Assembly (NCBI GenBank): GCA_937896665.1
Contig: CALBNS010000034.1
Coordinates: forward strand, 1 to 16,710
Direction: 5' to 3'
Length of the DNA stretch: 16,710 bases
DNA from: an uncultured Clostridia bacterium
GTDB lineage: Bacteria; Bacillota; Clostridia; Lachnospirales; Lachnospiraceae
Shown: positions 1 to 6,514 of the stretch, piece after piece
Layout of the letters: each line of letters opens with the position of its first letter
How positions within the stretch are numbered: the first letter of the stretch is position 1
Made by a program: the position numbers and the translations under genes
Notes under the pieces: model-generated
Told to the model about the DNA's origin: nothing
The model's database searches: none
The model's input: the letters and a program-made list of their open reading frames with translations, nothing else

Positions 1-16
1 TTAGGAGGAATTAATC

Positions 17-1030
17 ATGGCAGTAAAAGTAGCGATTAATGGTTTTGGACGTATTGGACGTCTTGCATTCAGACAAATGTTTGGAGCAGAAGGATATGAA
101 GTAGTTGCAATCAACGACTTAACATCTCCTGAAATGTTAGCTCACTTATTAAAATACGATTCATCACAAGGTAAATACGCTTTAGCTGATAAAGTAACAG
201 CTGGAGAAGATTCTATCACAGTTGATGGAAAAGAAATTAAAATTTACGCAAAAGCTAATGCTGAAGAACTCCCATGGGGAGAAATCGGTGTTGACGTAGT
301 ATTAGAATGTACAGGATTCTATACATCAAAAGCAAAAGCAGAAGCTCACATCAAAGCAGGTGCTAGAAAAGTTGTTATCTCAGCTCCAGCTGGAAACGAT
401 CTTCCTACAATCGTTTACAATGTAAACCACGAAACATTAACAGCAGAAGATACAGTTATCTCAGCTGCTTCTTGTACTACAAACTGCTTAGCTCCAATGG
501 CTGACGCATTAAACAAATTAGCTCCAATCAAAACTGGTATCATGTGTACAATCCATGCTTACACAGGTGATCAGATGACTCTTGATGGACCACAAAGAAA
601 AGGTGATAAGAGAAGATCTCGTGCAGCTGCATGCAATATCGTACCAAACAGCACAGGTGCTGCAAAAGCTATCGGTTTAGTTATCCCGGAATTAAATGGA
701 AAATTAATCGGAGCAGCTCAACGTGTTCCAACTCCAACAGGATCTACAACAATCTTAACAGCAGTTGTTGAAGGAAACGTAACAGTTGATGAAATCAACG
801 CAGCTATGAAAGCAGCTTCTAACGAATCATTCGGTTACAACACAGATGAAATCGTATCTAGCGATATCGTTGGTATGAGATTTGGTTCATTATTCGATGC
901 TACACAGACAATGGTACTTCCATTAGACAACGGAACAACTCAGGTTCAGGTTGTATCTTGGTATGACAATGAAAACTCATACACAAGCCAGATGGTAAGA
1001 ACAATTAAATATTTCGCTGAATTAGCTTAA
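17..1030 (+). CDS. gap: Glyceraldehyde-3-phosphate dehydrogenase, type I, NAD-dependent
   Basis: Cytoplasmic glycolytic enzyme that oxidises and phosphorylates glyceraldehyde-3-phosphate to 1,3-bisphosphoglycerate with NAD+. The 337-residue product is the usual family length. It starts with the Rossmann motif NGFGRIGR (residues 8-15), and the N-D pair at residues 33-34 ends the second beta strand, as expected for NAD preference. The active-site block SAASCTTNC gives catalytic Cys153, and His180 sits in the following HAYTGDQ block. The C-terminal WYDNENSYTSQMV motif is complete. The ATG at 17 is preceded by TTAGGAGGAA at bases 1-10, a strong ribosome site; the promoter lies before the window. 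It is the first gene of a glycolytic cluster, 156 bases before pgk. Codon use is strongly biased, as expected for an abundant protein. Identification is secure. Confidence 0.99.
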   Translation: MAVKVAINGFGRIGRLAFRQMFGAEGYEVVAINDLTSPEMLAHLLKYDSSQGKYALADKVTAGEDSITVDGKEIKIYAKANAEELPWGEIGVDVVLECTGFYTSKAKAEAHIKAGARKVVISAPAGNDLPTIVYNVNHETLTAEDTVISAASCTTNCLAPMADALNKLAPIKTGIMCTIHAYTGDQMTLDGPQRKGDKRRSRAAACNIVPNSTGAAKAIGLVIPELNGKLIGAAQRVPTPTGSTTILTAVVEGNVTVDEINAAMKAASNESFGYNTDEIVSSDIVGMRFGSLFDATQTMVLPLDNGTTQVQVVSWYDNENSYTSQMVRTIKYFAELA

Positions 1031-1053
1031 TTCTGAATTGTTTAAGATCCAGT

Positions 1054-1085
1054 GGGGTCCGGTCTTCTTGGACCGGGCTCCTTTT
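1054..1085 (+). terminator. Intrinsic-terminator-like hairpin after gap
   Basis: Bases 1054-1064 pair with 1071-1081 to form an 11-bp GC-rich stem with two G-T wobbles and a 6-base loop. Only four T follow before an A. This is terminator-like, but the short T-run suggests partial termination. That would let gap be expressed above pgk while leaving some read-through. It could equally be a 3'-end stabilising or processing hairpin. Confidence 0.6.
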
Positions 1086-1089
1086 ATAT

Positions 1090-1155
1090 GATAGGGAACT
1101 AGCCCTTTGAGGATACTTCCTATCACGTTTACAAGCCAGAAATTCCTTCGGAATT
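1090..1155 (+). other. Two hairpins in the pgk leader
   Basis: The gap-pgk spacer holds two further inverted repeats. GATAGGGAA (1090-1098) faces TTCCTATC (1117-1124), giving about 8 bp with one bulged G. AATTCC (1141-1146) faces GGAATT (1150-1155) across a 3-base loop. The pgk ribosome site follows at 1172-1178. I see no clear promoter here. mRNA processing or stability between gap and pgk is an inference. Confidence 0.4.
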
Positions 1156-1186
1156 CTATATATAAAATTTTAAGGAGGCAACAAAC

Positions 1187-2380
1187 ATGCTTAACAAAAA
1201 ATCAGTAGATGATATCAATGTAAAAGGTCAGAGAGTCCTTGTTAGATGTGACTTCAATGTGCCATTGATTGACGGAAAGATTACAGATGAAAATCGTCTT
1301 GTAGCAGCTCTTCCTACAATTAAAAAATTAATCGCAGATGGTGGAAAGATTATTCTTTGTTCACATCTTGGAAAACCAAAGGGAGAACCAAAACCAGAAT
1401 TATCTTTAGCACCAGTTGCGGTAAGATTGTCTGAATTATTAGGACAAGAAGTTAAATTTGCAGCAGACCCAACAGTAGTTGGTGAGAATGCAAAAGCAGC
1501 TGTAGAAGCTATGAATAATGGAGAAGTAATTCTTCTTGAAAATACACGTTACAGAGCAGAAGAAACAAAGAATGGTGAAGCATTCAGCAAAGAATTAGCT
1601 TCATTATGTGACGTGTTTGTAAACGATGCATTTGGTACAGCTCATAGAGCGCACTGTTCAAATGTTGGTGTTACACAGTATGTCGACACAGCAGTAGTTG
1701 GTTACTTAATGCAAAAAGAAATTGATTTCTTAGGAAATGCAGTAAACAATCCAGAAAGACCATTCGTAGCTATTTTAGGTGGTTCGAAGGTATCAAGCAA
1801 GATTTCTGTTATTGAAAACTTACTTGATAAAGTTGATACATTAATCATCGGTGGAGGTATGGCTTATACATTCAGCAAAGCTGAAGGTGGAAACGTAGGT
1901 AACTCTTTATTAGAAGAAGACTACTGTGAATATGCTTTAAACATGATTAAAAAAGCGGAAGAAAAAGGTGTGAAATTATTATTGCCTTTAGATAATGTAA
2001 TCGCAGATGATTTCTCTAATGATGCTAATACACAGGTTGTAGGCCGCGGAGAAATTCCTGAGGGATGGATGGGTCTTGATATCGGACCTAAGACAGCAGC
2101 TATGTATGCAGAAGCTGTTAAAACAGCTAAGACTGTTGTATGGAACGGACCAATGGGATGTTTCGAAATGCCAAACTTTGCAGCTGGTACAGAAGCAGTA
2201 GCAAAAGCTTTATCTGAAACAGATGCTGTAACAATCATCGGTGGTGGAGATTCAGCTGCAGCCGTTAACCAATTAGGTTATGGCGACAAGATGACACACA
2301 TCTCTACAGGTGGTGGAGCTTCTCTCGAATTCTTAGAAGGTAAAGAATTACCAGGTGTAGCAGCAGCTAACGATAAGTAA
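1187..2380 (+). CDS. pgk: Phosphoglycerate kinase
   Basis: Cytoplasmic kinase that transfers the acyl phosphate of 1,3-bisphosphoglycerate to ADP, making ATP and 3-phosphoglycerate. The 397-residue product is full length for bacterial PGK. Seen in the sequence: RCDFNVP (20-26), with the substrate-binding Arg and Asp; SHLGKPKG (59-66); GTAHRAH (150-156); the nucleotide-site lysine in GGSK (198-201); WNGPMG (319-324); and the hinge/phosphate loop GGGDSAAA (352-359). The ATG at 1187 lies eight bases after AAGGAGG (1172-1178). It follows gap and precedes tpiA, so it catalyses the step directly after its upstream neighbour. An antisense open frame inside this gene is only a codon-bias shadow. No defects seen. 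Confidence 0.99.
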   Translation: MLNKKSVDDINVKGQRVLVRCDFNVPLIDGKITDENRLVAALPTIKKLIADGGKIILCSHLGKPKGEPKPELSLAPVAVRLSELLGQEVKFAADPTVVGENAKAAVEAMNNGEVILLENTRYRAEETKNGEAFSKELASLCDVFVNDAFGTAHRAHCSNVGVTQYVDTAVVGYLMQKEIDFLGNAVNNPERPFVAILGGSKVSSKISVIENLLDKVDTLIIGGGMAYTFSKAEGGNVGNSLLEEDYCEYALNMIKKAEEKGVKLLLPLDNVIADDFSNDANTQVVGRGEIPEGWMGLDIGPKTAAMYAEAVKTAKTVVWNGPMGCFEMPNFAAGTEAVAKALSETDAVTIIGGGDSAAAVNQLGYGDKMTHISTGGGASLEFLEGKELPGVAAANDK

Positions 2381-2403
2381 GCACTTAAGGAAATTGAGCG
2401 TGA

Positions 2404-2473
2404 GCGAAGATTTAGTTCTAGTGCGAACTTACTTCGCCGTACTTAGCGGGGACGAGCTTTAGGGAGGCGAAGT
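2404..2473 (+). other. Structured pgk-tpiA intergenic element with alternative pairings
   Basis: This spacer is much richer in G and C than its flanks and full of short complementary words. ACTTCGCC (2431-2438) is perfectly complementary to GGCGAAGT (2466-2473). The same CTTCGC core (2432-2437) can instead pair with GCGAAG at 2404-2409. AGTTC (2414-2418) pairs with GAACT (2425-2429). The first two pairings exclude each other, as in a switch, or the block may be a dispersed palindromic intergenic repeat. No T-run follows, so it is not a plain terminator. No protein gene fits here. Confidence 0.5.
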
Positions 2474-2560
2474 TACCCGTCTGAAGTCCTAGGGAGGGGA
2501 ACATACCATTTTAATGATGGGGAAAAAAATATATATACAAAACGAAAGGATTTGATTAAC

Positions 2561-3313
2561 ATGGCAAGAAGAAAAATTATCGCTGGTAACTGGAAAATGA
2601 ACAAAACTCCAAGTCAGGCAGTAGAATTAATCAACGAATTAAAACCATTAGTAGCAACAGAAGATGCTGACGTAGTATTCTGCGTACCGGCAATCAGCAT
2701 TATCCCGGCAATGGAAGCAGCTAAAGGAAGTAACATTGAAATCGGTGCTGAAAATATGTACTTTGAAGAAAGTGGAGCATACACAGGTGAAATCGCACCT
2801 AACATGCTTACAGATGTTGGAGTAAAATACGTTATCATCGGTCACTCTGAAAGAAGAGAATATTTCGCAGAAACAGATGAAACTGTAAACAAAAAAGTGA
2901 AAAAAGCTTTTGAACATGGTATTACACCAATCGTTTGCTGTGGTGAAACATTAACGCAGAGAGAACAAGGTGTTACAATTGATTTTATCCGTCAGCAAAT
3001 TAAAATTGCTTTCTTAGATGTAACAGCTGACCAGGCTAAGACAGCAGTTATCGCTTACGAACCAATCTGGGCAATCGGAACAGGTAAAGTAGCTACAACA
3101 GAACAAGCTCAAGAAGTTTGTGCAGCTATCCGTGCATGTATCGGAGAAATTTATGATGAAGCAACAGCAGAAGCTATCCGTATCCAATACGGCGGATCTG
3201 TTTCAGCAGCTAGTGCTCCGGAATTATTTGCCCAACCAGACATCGATGGTGGTCTTGTTGGTGGTGCAGCTCTTAAACCAGATTTTGGTAAGATCGTAAA
3301 CTGGGATAGATAA
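2561..3313 (+). CDS. tpiA: Triosephosphate isomerase
   Basis: Cytoplasmic TIM-barrel enzyme interconverting dihydroxyacetone phosphate and glyceraldehyde-3-phosphate. From the ATG at 2561 the product is 250 residues, the usual length. Catalytic residues are all present: Lys12 in GNWKMN, His95 in IIGHSERR and Glu167 in AYEPIWAIGTG, whose end is the mobile loop 6. The phosphate-binding YGGSV and GGAAL segments are near the C terminus. I chose ATG 2561 over an in-frame TTG at 2552 because the AAAGGA ribosome site (2545-2550) is well placed for 2561 and overlaps the spacing needed for 2552, and because MARRKIIAGNWKMN is the typical N terminus. It is third in the glycolytic run and is followed by a strong terminator. 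Confidence 0.99.
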   Translation: MARRKIIAGNWKMNKTPSQAVELINELKPLVATEDADVVFCVPAISIIPAMEAAKGSNIEIGAENMYFEESGAYTGEIAPNMLTDVGVKYVIIGHSERREYFAETDETVNKKVKKAFEHGITPIVCCGETLTQREQGVTIDFIRQQIKIAFLDVTADQAKTAVIAYEPIWAIGTGKVATTEQAQEVCAAIRACIGEIYDEATAEAIRIQYGGSVSAASAPELFAQPDIDGGLVGGAALKPDFGKIVNWDR

Positions 3314-3330
3314 GAATAATTAATGCTATA

Positions 3331-3366
3331 AAAGCAGGTATAGGTTTTCTATATCTGCTTTTTTGT
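3331..3366 (+). terminator. Intrinsic terminator after tpiA
   Basis: AAAGCAGGTATAG (3331-3343) pairs with CTATATCTGCTTT (3349-3361) over 13 bp with one G-T wobble and a 5-base loop, and the right arm runs into further T. It closes the gap-pgk-tpiA transcript, so the next gene should need its own promoter. Confidence 0.85.
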
Positions 3367-3410
3367 GGTATACTCTTCATATAGCAACGAGGAATGTAAG
3401 GGTGATAAAG

Positions 3411-4034
3411 ATGAGAAGAATTAATGGGATAAAAAAAACAACAGAAAATCGTTTTTTAAACATGTATGAACTAGATATGAAAGATGAAAATGAAAAGCAC
3501 AGCAAATATTTTGTGGCTTCCAGGGCAGAGAAAATCGAAGATTTGAAGATTACTACCCGAAAGAATACGGCAGACGGTGTGATTATATATAGTGTCTATC
3601 GGGATGAAGAAGAGCAGAAAGAAAAGGTTGTGTTGATCCGACAGTATCGCTGTCCATTGGACAATTATATCTATGAGTTTCCAGCGGGACTTGTGGATGA
3701 AGGTGAGGATTTTAAGTCTGCTGGAATAAGAGAATTGAAGGAAGAGACCGGATTGGATTTGAATCCAATTGATGCGAAGGATATGTTTACGAAACCGTTC
3801 TTTACCACGATTGGAATGACAGATGAATCTTGTGGCACTGTCTATGGTTATGCGTATGGAACACCTTCCAAAGATGGTCAGGAGGAAAATGAGGAGATTG
3901 AAATTGTGCTTGCAGACCGAGAGGAAGTTCGAAGAATTCTAAAGGAAGAGAATGTTGCGATTATGTGTGCCTATATGTTGATGCACTTTTTACGTACGCC
4001 GGAAGGACATATTTTTGACTTTTTACAATCGTAA
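3411..4034 (+). CDS. NUDIX hydrolase, ADP-ribose pyrophosphatase-like
   Basis: Predicted cytoplasmic NUDIX pyrophosphatase of 207 residues. The Nudix box is perfect: Gly93, Glu99, then R-E-L-K-E-E-T-G-L at 107-115 (GX5EX7REUXEEXGU). It is preceded by YEFPAG, and TTIGMTDES lies downstream, a pattern typical of ADP-ribose pyrophosphatases that split ADP-ribose to AMP and ribose-5-phosphate; the true substrate is not proven. The ATG at 3411 follows AAGGGTG (3398-3404). A longer frame starting near 3363 is rejected because it begins inside the tpiA terminator. A TATACT at 3369-3374 could be a -10 box, but its -35 is weak. The gene sits alone between a terminator and the gpmI promoter, so its glycolytic setting may be incidental. 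Confidence 0.92.
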   Translation: MRRINGIKKTTENRFLNMYELDMKDENEKHSKYFVASRAEKIEDLKITTRKNTADGVIIYSVYRDEEEQKEKVVLIRQYRCPLDNYIYEFPAGLVDEGEDFKSAGIRELKEETGLDLNPIDAKDMFTKPFFTTIGMTDESCGTVYGYAYGTPSKDGQEENEEIEIVLADREEVRRILKEENVAIMCAYMLMHFLRTPEGHIFDFLQS

Positions 4035-4061
4035 TACTTTTCATTTTTTATTGTGTTCATC

Positions 4062-4090
4062 TTGCAACAATATAGAAAATCATGTAAAAT
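4062..4090 (+). promoter_or_regulatory. Sigma-A-type promoter of gpmI
   Basis: TTGCAA (4062-4067) and TAAAAT (4085-4090) are separated by 17 bases, close to the housekeeping consensus TTGACA-17-TATAAT. The next gene start is 51 bases downstream of the -10 box. No operator repeat is obvious. Confidence 0.6.
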
Positions 4091-4140
4091 AAATATGATA
4101 TGGCAATGATAAATATTTCACATAAAAGGAGATAAAAAGG

Positions 4141-5679
4141 ATGAGTAAAAAACCAACAGTTTTAATGATTCTTGATGGATATGGCTTGAACGAAAGATCA
4201 CAGGCAAATGCAGTATTCGAGGGAAAAACACCAGTTATGGACAAGTTGATGGCTGAATGTCCATTTGTGCATGGTAATGCAAGTGGCATGGCAGTAGGGC
4301 TTCCGGATGGCCAGATGGGTAACTCTGAAGTAGGTCACTTGAATATGGGTGCAGGACGCATCGTGTATCAGGATCTTACTAAGATTACAAAAGCAATTCA
4401 GGACGGAGATTTCTTTGAAAATGAAGCATTATTAGCTGCATGTAAGAATGCGAAAGAGAATCACTCAGCACTTCATATGTTTGGGCTTGTATCTGACGGT
4501 GGAGTTCACAGTCACAATACACACATTTATGGCTTATTAGAACTTGCAAAGAGACAAGGACTTGAGAAAGTATATGTACACTGTTTCTTAGATGGACGTG
4601 ATACACCACCTGCATCCGGAAAAGATTATGTACAGGAACTAGCTGACAAGATGAAAGAAATCGGTGTTGGTGAAATTGCTTCCGTTATGGGACGTTACTA
4701 TGCAATGGATCGTGATAATCGTTGGGATCGTGTAGAATTAGCATACAAAGCAATGGTAAAAGGCGAAGGTCAGACTGCTGAATGTGGTCCATGCGCAGTA
4801 CAGGCTTCTTATGATGCGGAAAAGACAGATGAGTTCGTCCTTCCAACAGTAATCATGAAAGGCGGCGCACCGGTTGCAACAATCAAAGATAACGATTCTA
4901 TTATCTTCTTCAATTTCAGACCCGACAGAGCAAGAGAAATCACAAGAGTATTCTGTGATGATGAGTTCACAGGATTTGATAGAGGCGAACGCGTTAAGAC
5001 AACATATGTATGTTTTACAGAGTATGATGTAACAATTCCAAATAAATCAGTTGCATTTGTAAAGACAGAGATTACGAATACATTTGGTGAATTCTTAGCA
5101 GCAAATGGTTTAAAACAAGCAAGAATTGCAGAGACAGAAAAATATGCTCATGTAACATTCTTCTTCAATGGCGGCGTGGAAGAACCAAATGAAGGCGAAG
5201 AACGTATTTTGGTTAAATCACCAAAGGTAGCTACTTATGACTTACAGCCTGAGATGAGCGCATACGAAGTTTCAGATAAATTAGTAGATGCAATCAAATC
5301 AGATAAGTATGATGTAATCATCATCAATTACGCAAACCCTGACATGGTAGGACATACAGGTGTAGAAGAAGCTGCAATTAAGGCGATTGAAGCAGTAGAT
5401 GAATGCGTTGGCAGAGCAGTAGAGGCGATTAAGGAAGTGGATGGACAGATGTTCATTTGTGCTGACCACGGTAATGCAGAACAATTAGTTGATTATGAGA
5501 CAGGTGAACCATTCACAGCTCATACAACAAATCCAGTACCATTTATCTTGGTAAATGCGGATCCTTCATACAGCTTAAGAGAAGGTGGATGTCTGGCTGA
5601 TATCGCTCCAACCTTAATCGAATTAATGGGATTGGAACAGCCAAAAGAAATGACAGGAAAGTCATTATTAGTAAAATAA
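4141..5679 (+). CDS. gpmI: 2,3-bisphosphoglycerate-independent phosphoglycerate mutase
   Basis: Cytoplasmic glycolytic enzyme interconverting 3- and 2-phosphoglycerate through a phosphoserine intermediate with two Mn2+ ions. At 512 residues it has the family length and belongs to the alkaline phosphatase superfamily. Visible residues: Asp12 in LDGYG; nucleophile Ser62 in MGNSEVGHLNMG; GGVHSH with His123; FLDGRDTPP (149-157); NFRPDRAREITR (258-269); metal ligands Asp401 and His405 in DMVGHTG; Asp442-His443 in ADHGNAE; His461 in HTTNPVPF. The ATG at 4141 follows AAGGAGAT (4126-4133) by seven bases. It continues the pathway after gap, pgk and tpiA but has its own promoter and a strong terminator. 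Codon use matches the other glycolytic genes. Confidence 0.98.
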   Translation: MSKKPTVLMILDGYGLNERSQANAVFEGKTPVMDKLMAECPFVHGNASGMAVGLPDGQMGNSEVGHLNMGAGRIVYQDLTKITKAIQDGDFFENEALLAACKNAKENHSALHMFGLVSDGGVHSHNTHIYGLLELAKRQGLEKVYVHCFLDGRDTPPASGKDYVQELADKMKEIGVGEIASVMGRYYAMDRDNRWDRVELAYKAMVKGEGQTAECGPCAVQASYDAEKTDEFVLPTVIMKGGAPVATIKDNDSIIFFNFRPDRAREITRVFCDDEFTGFDRGERVKTTYVCFTEYDVTIPNKSVAFVKTEITNTFGEFLAANGLKQARIAETEKYAHVTFFFNGGVEEPNEGEERILVKSPKVATYDLQPEMSAYEVSDKLVDAIKSDKYDVIIINYANPDMVGHTGVEEAAIKAIEAVDECVGRAVEAIKEVDGQMFICADHGNAEQLVDYETGEPFTAHTTNPVPFILVNADPSYSLREGGCLADIAPTLIELMGLEQPKEMTGKSLLVK

Positions 5680-5708
5680 AGAATCTTGTAGTGGTTTCAT
5701 ACGCTTCT

Positions 5709-5747
5709 AAAACAGCCAATTATCATAATGGTAGTTGGCTGTTTTTC
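5709..5747 (+). terminator. Intrinsic terminator after gpmI
   Basis: AAAACAGCCAA (5709-5719) and TTGGCTGTTTT (5735-5745) form a perfect 11-bp stem followed by T. It separates the glycolytic genes from the noncoding region downstream. The A-rich left arm would also allow weak termination from the opposite strand. Confidence 0.9.
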
Positions 5748-5803
5748 TGTATAAGGAATGGTGTCTCATATGACATTTTGTTTTATGTGTTGAAAATTGA
5801 AAA

Positions 5804-5842
5804 AAGGACAAAATACATTGATTTAAGGACAAAATGCAATCA
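5804..5842 (+). repeat. Two 18-base direct repeats, 21-base period, upstream of a promoter
   Basis: Copy 1 (5804-5821) and copy 2 (5825-5842) match at 15 of 18 positions and share AAGGACAAAAT. Starts are exactly 21 bases apart, two helical turns, so a protein dimer could bind both on one face. The second copy ends just upstream of the -35 position of the -10 box at 5861. Regulators of the LytTR type (AgrA, LytR, ComE) bind repeats with a 21-22 base period next to the promoter, but these words do not obviously match a known consensus. The geometry is seen; the binder is inferred. Confidence 0.55.
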
Positions 5843-5857
5843 GAAATATGAAAATTA

Positions 5858-5866
5858 TGGTAAAAT
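5858..5866 (+). promoter_or_regulatory. Extended -10 promoter, probably activator-dependent
   Basis: TGG-TAAAAT (5858-5866) is an extended -10 element. No good -35 hexamer lies 16-18 bases upstream; that position is taken by the end of the second 21-base-period repeat, as in promoters that need a bound activator. Initiation seven bases downstream would fall at 5873, exactly the first base of the long stem that follows. No protein gene with a ribosome site begins in the next 400 bases. Confidence 0.5.
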
Positions 5867-5872
5867 TCTTAA

Positions 5873-5950
5873 GTGAAGTATCACATTTTTAGCAGACAAA
5901 GAAAGAGCAGTTTGTAAAAATGATGAACTGCTCTAAATGTGATTCTTCGC
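5873..5950 (+). other. Long interrupted stem-loop at the 5' end of the candidate RNA
   Basis: Bases 5873-5888 pair with 5935-5950: 16 positions, one T-T mismatch and one G-T wobble. Inside, AGAGCAGTT (5904-5912) pairs perfectly with AACTGCTCT (5926-5934). On the right the two arms abut; on the left they are split by a 15-base bulge (5889-5903) that carries a second AGCAG able to compete for the same CTGCT. No T-run follows, so it is not a terminator. A palindromic mobile-element relic is a possible alternative. Confidence 0.65.
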
Positions 5951-5959
5951 AATTGTACC

Positions 5960-5985
5960 AATTCGCGGACGTTTCGCCGAGAATT
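5960..5985 (+). other. Short hairpin within the candidate RNA
   Basis: AATTC (5960-5964) and CGG (5966-5968) pair with CCG (5977-5979) and GAATT (5981-5985), with one G-A mismatch and an 8-base loop. The same left arm could instead pair with CGCAATTG just upstream (5948-5955). Confidence 0.4.
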
Positions 5986-6044
5986 ATATGGGGATTGTAA
6001 CTTTCAAATGTTCTCAAAAAATAATAAAATTAAGTGTTTTGTGG

Positions 6045-6182
6045 TTGAAAGCACATGTAATAAACTAGCGTTTTCTGTTTCAAGGCATGCCGATAAGACC
6101 TTCCATAGGGAGACCTGTTGAAACATATGTAATAAAGTCAAGGCTAACTATGATAAGCATACGACCTTCCCGGGAGTGTCAT
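6045..6182 (+). repeat. Imperfect tandem module, two copies of 65-73 bases
   Basis: Copy 1 begins with TTGAAA (6045-6050), then ATGTAATAAA, GATAAG (6092-6097), GACCTTCC (6097-6104) and GGGAG. Copy 2 repeats the same words in the same order: TTGAAA (6118-6123), ATGTAATAAA, GATAAG (6152-6157), GACCTTCC (6163-6170), GGGAG. Spacing differs by a few bases, as in duplicated RNA domains, not in coding repeats. In each copy CTTCC faces GGGAG as a small hairpin, and in copy 2 this is flanked by GCAT/ATGC and GAC/GTC arms. A tandem aptamer-like arrangement is an inference. Confidence 0.5.
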
Positions 6183-6201
6183 GCTGCTGCAGCCACAAGC
6201 A

Positions 6202-6244
6202 GGGCAAACATGGATGTCATAGTTCCAGACTGTTACCCTTTTTT
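6202..6244 (+). terminator. Intrinsic-terminator-like hairpin ending the noncoding region
   Basis: GGG-c-AA-a-CATGGA (6202-6214) pairs with TCCA-gac-TGTT-a-CCC (6224-6238), an interrupted but long stem, and six T follow directly (6239-6244). It lies 20 bases before the -35 box of the next operon, so it would end any upstream transcript before the operon's own promoter. Confidence 0.55.
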
Positions 6245-6263
6245 GATTATTGTCCTAAATATG

Positions 6264-6292
6264 TTGCTTAATATTTTTTTTTGATGTATAAT
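6264..6292 (+). promoter_or_regulatory. Promoter of transporter cassette 1
   Basis: TTGCTT (6264-6269), a 17-base spacer and a perfect TATAAT (6287-6292) form a strong sigma-A-type promoter. About 86 bases around it (6256-6341) recur with roughly nine in ten positions identical before cassette 2, including AAGTTG, AGAAAATTGAGAAAA and ATGCAAGAAAATTATA in the leader. Shared control of the two cassettes is likely. Confidence 0.7.
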
Positions 6293-6385
6293 AAAGTTGT
6301 TAGAAAATTGAGAAAATAATATTAAATGCAAGAAAATTATACAAAGAGAGAGTGAATATTCCAAAGTTTTAGAATGGAGATTAAT

Positions 6386-6514
6386 ATGAAAAAGCTATAT
6401 CAAATTTGTAGTATTATATTAATAATCCTAATTTGTTTATCAGGATGTAAAAGAGAAGAAGATGCAGAAAAAAAGATGTTACAAAAATTGTATGGGAGAC
6501 GAAGAGAAATCTAA
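6386..6514 (+). pseudogene. Detached lipoprotein signal peptide of solute-binding protein 1
   Basis: The ATG at 6386 follows GGAGA (6376-6380) and encodes a clear lipoprotein signal: charged MKK, a run of Ile/Leu, then the lipobox LSGC with Cys21. After 42 codons the frame stops at 6512-6514. The rest of the protein lies in another frame starting near 6462. A middle stretch in the third frame reads VTKIVW, matching EVVWRV in the copy-2 homologue. Restoring one A to the A7 run (6468-6474) and one A to the A8 run (6513-6520) joins all three into one protein of about 471 residues. This could be real decay, sequencing error in homopolymers, or slippage. Confidence 0.7.

Larger units (their letters stand above)
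5873..6244 (+). ncRNA. Candidate structured noncoding RNA, about 370 nt, family not recognised
   Basis: The stretch between the extended -10 box and a terminator-like hairpin has no credible protein gene but much paired structure. Seen in order: a 16-bp closing stem with a nested 9-bp stem (5873-5950); a hairpin at 5960-5985; an A/T-rich linker; two imperfect copies of a 65-73 base module (6045-6116 and 6118-6182); and a final hairpin with six T (6202-6244). TTTCAA at 6078-6083 can pair with TTGAAA at 6045-6050 or, more strongly, as TGTTTCAA (6076-6083) with TTGAAACA (6118-6125), suggesting two alternative folds. I see none of the conserved cores of tmRNA, RNase P RNA or SRP RNA, and no riboswitch class I know. 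It may be a trans-acting RNA, or a leader controlling read-through into the following operon. Confidence 0.4.

Noticed and set aside
1921..2238. Antisense open frame of 105 codons within pgk, and similar antisense frames elsewhere.
   Set aside because: They mirror biased codons of the sense genes and have no ribosome sites or promoters.
3363..3410. Upstream start for the NUDIX protein.
   Set aside because: It begins inside the tpiA terminator T-run and lacks a ribosome site.
5691..5876. A 61-codon frame after gpmI.
   Set aside because: It spans the gpmI terminator and the direct repeats, with no ribosome site and no recognisable protein pattern.
5920..6000. A 26-codon frame starting MMNCSKC, suggestive of a small zinc-ribbon peptide.
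   Set aside because: No ribosome site, its start lies in a hairpin loop, and most of it falls within paired arms.
5988..6068. A 26-codon frame (MGIVTFKCSQK...) that could be a signalling peptide near a LytTR-like site.
   Set aside because: No ribosome site upstream and no export or processing motif; likely chance.
6200..6209. CAGGGCAAAC, identical to a conserved word of the class I cyclic-di-GMP riboswitch (GEMM).
   Set aside because: The second conserved block (GACGCAAAGCC) and the receptor helix are absent downstream; the word instead forms the left arm of the terminator-like hairpin.
5873..6244. tmRNA, RNase P RNA or SRP RNA as identity of the structured region.
   Set aside because: The length would suit the first two, but none of their conserved core words or the tRNA-like end of tmRNA are present.
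6087..6284. A 65-codon frame across the tandem module and terminator.
   Set aside because: It has no ribosome site, reads through the terminator hairpin and its T-run and into the next promoter, and its repeated words are explained by the RNA module.
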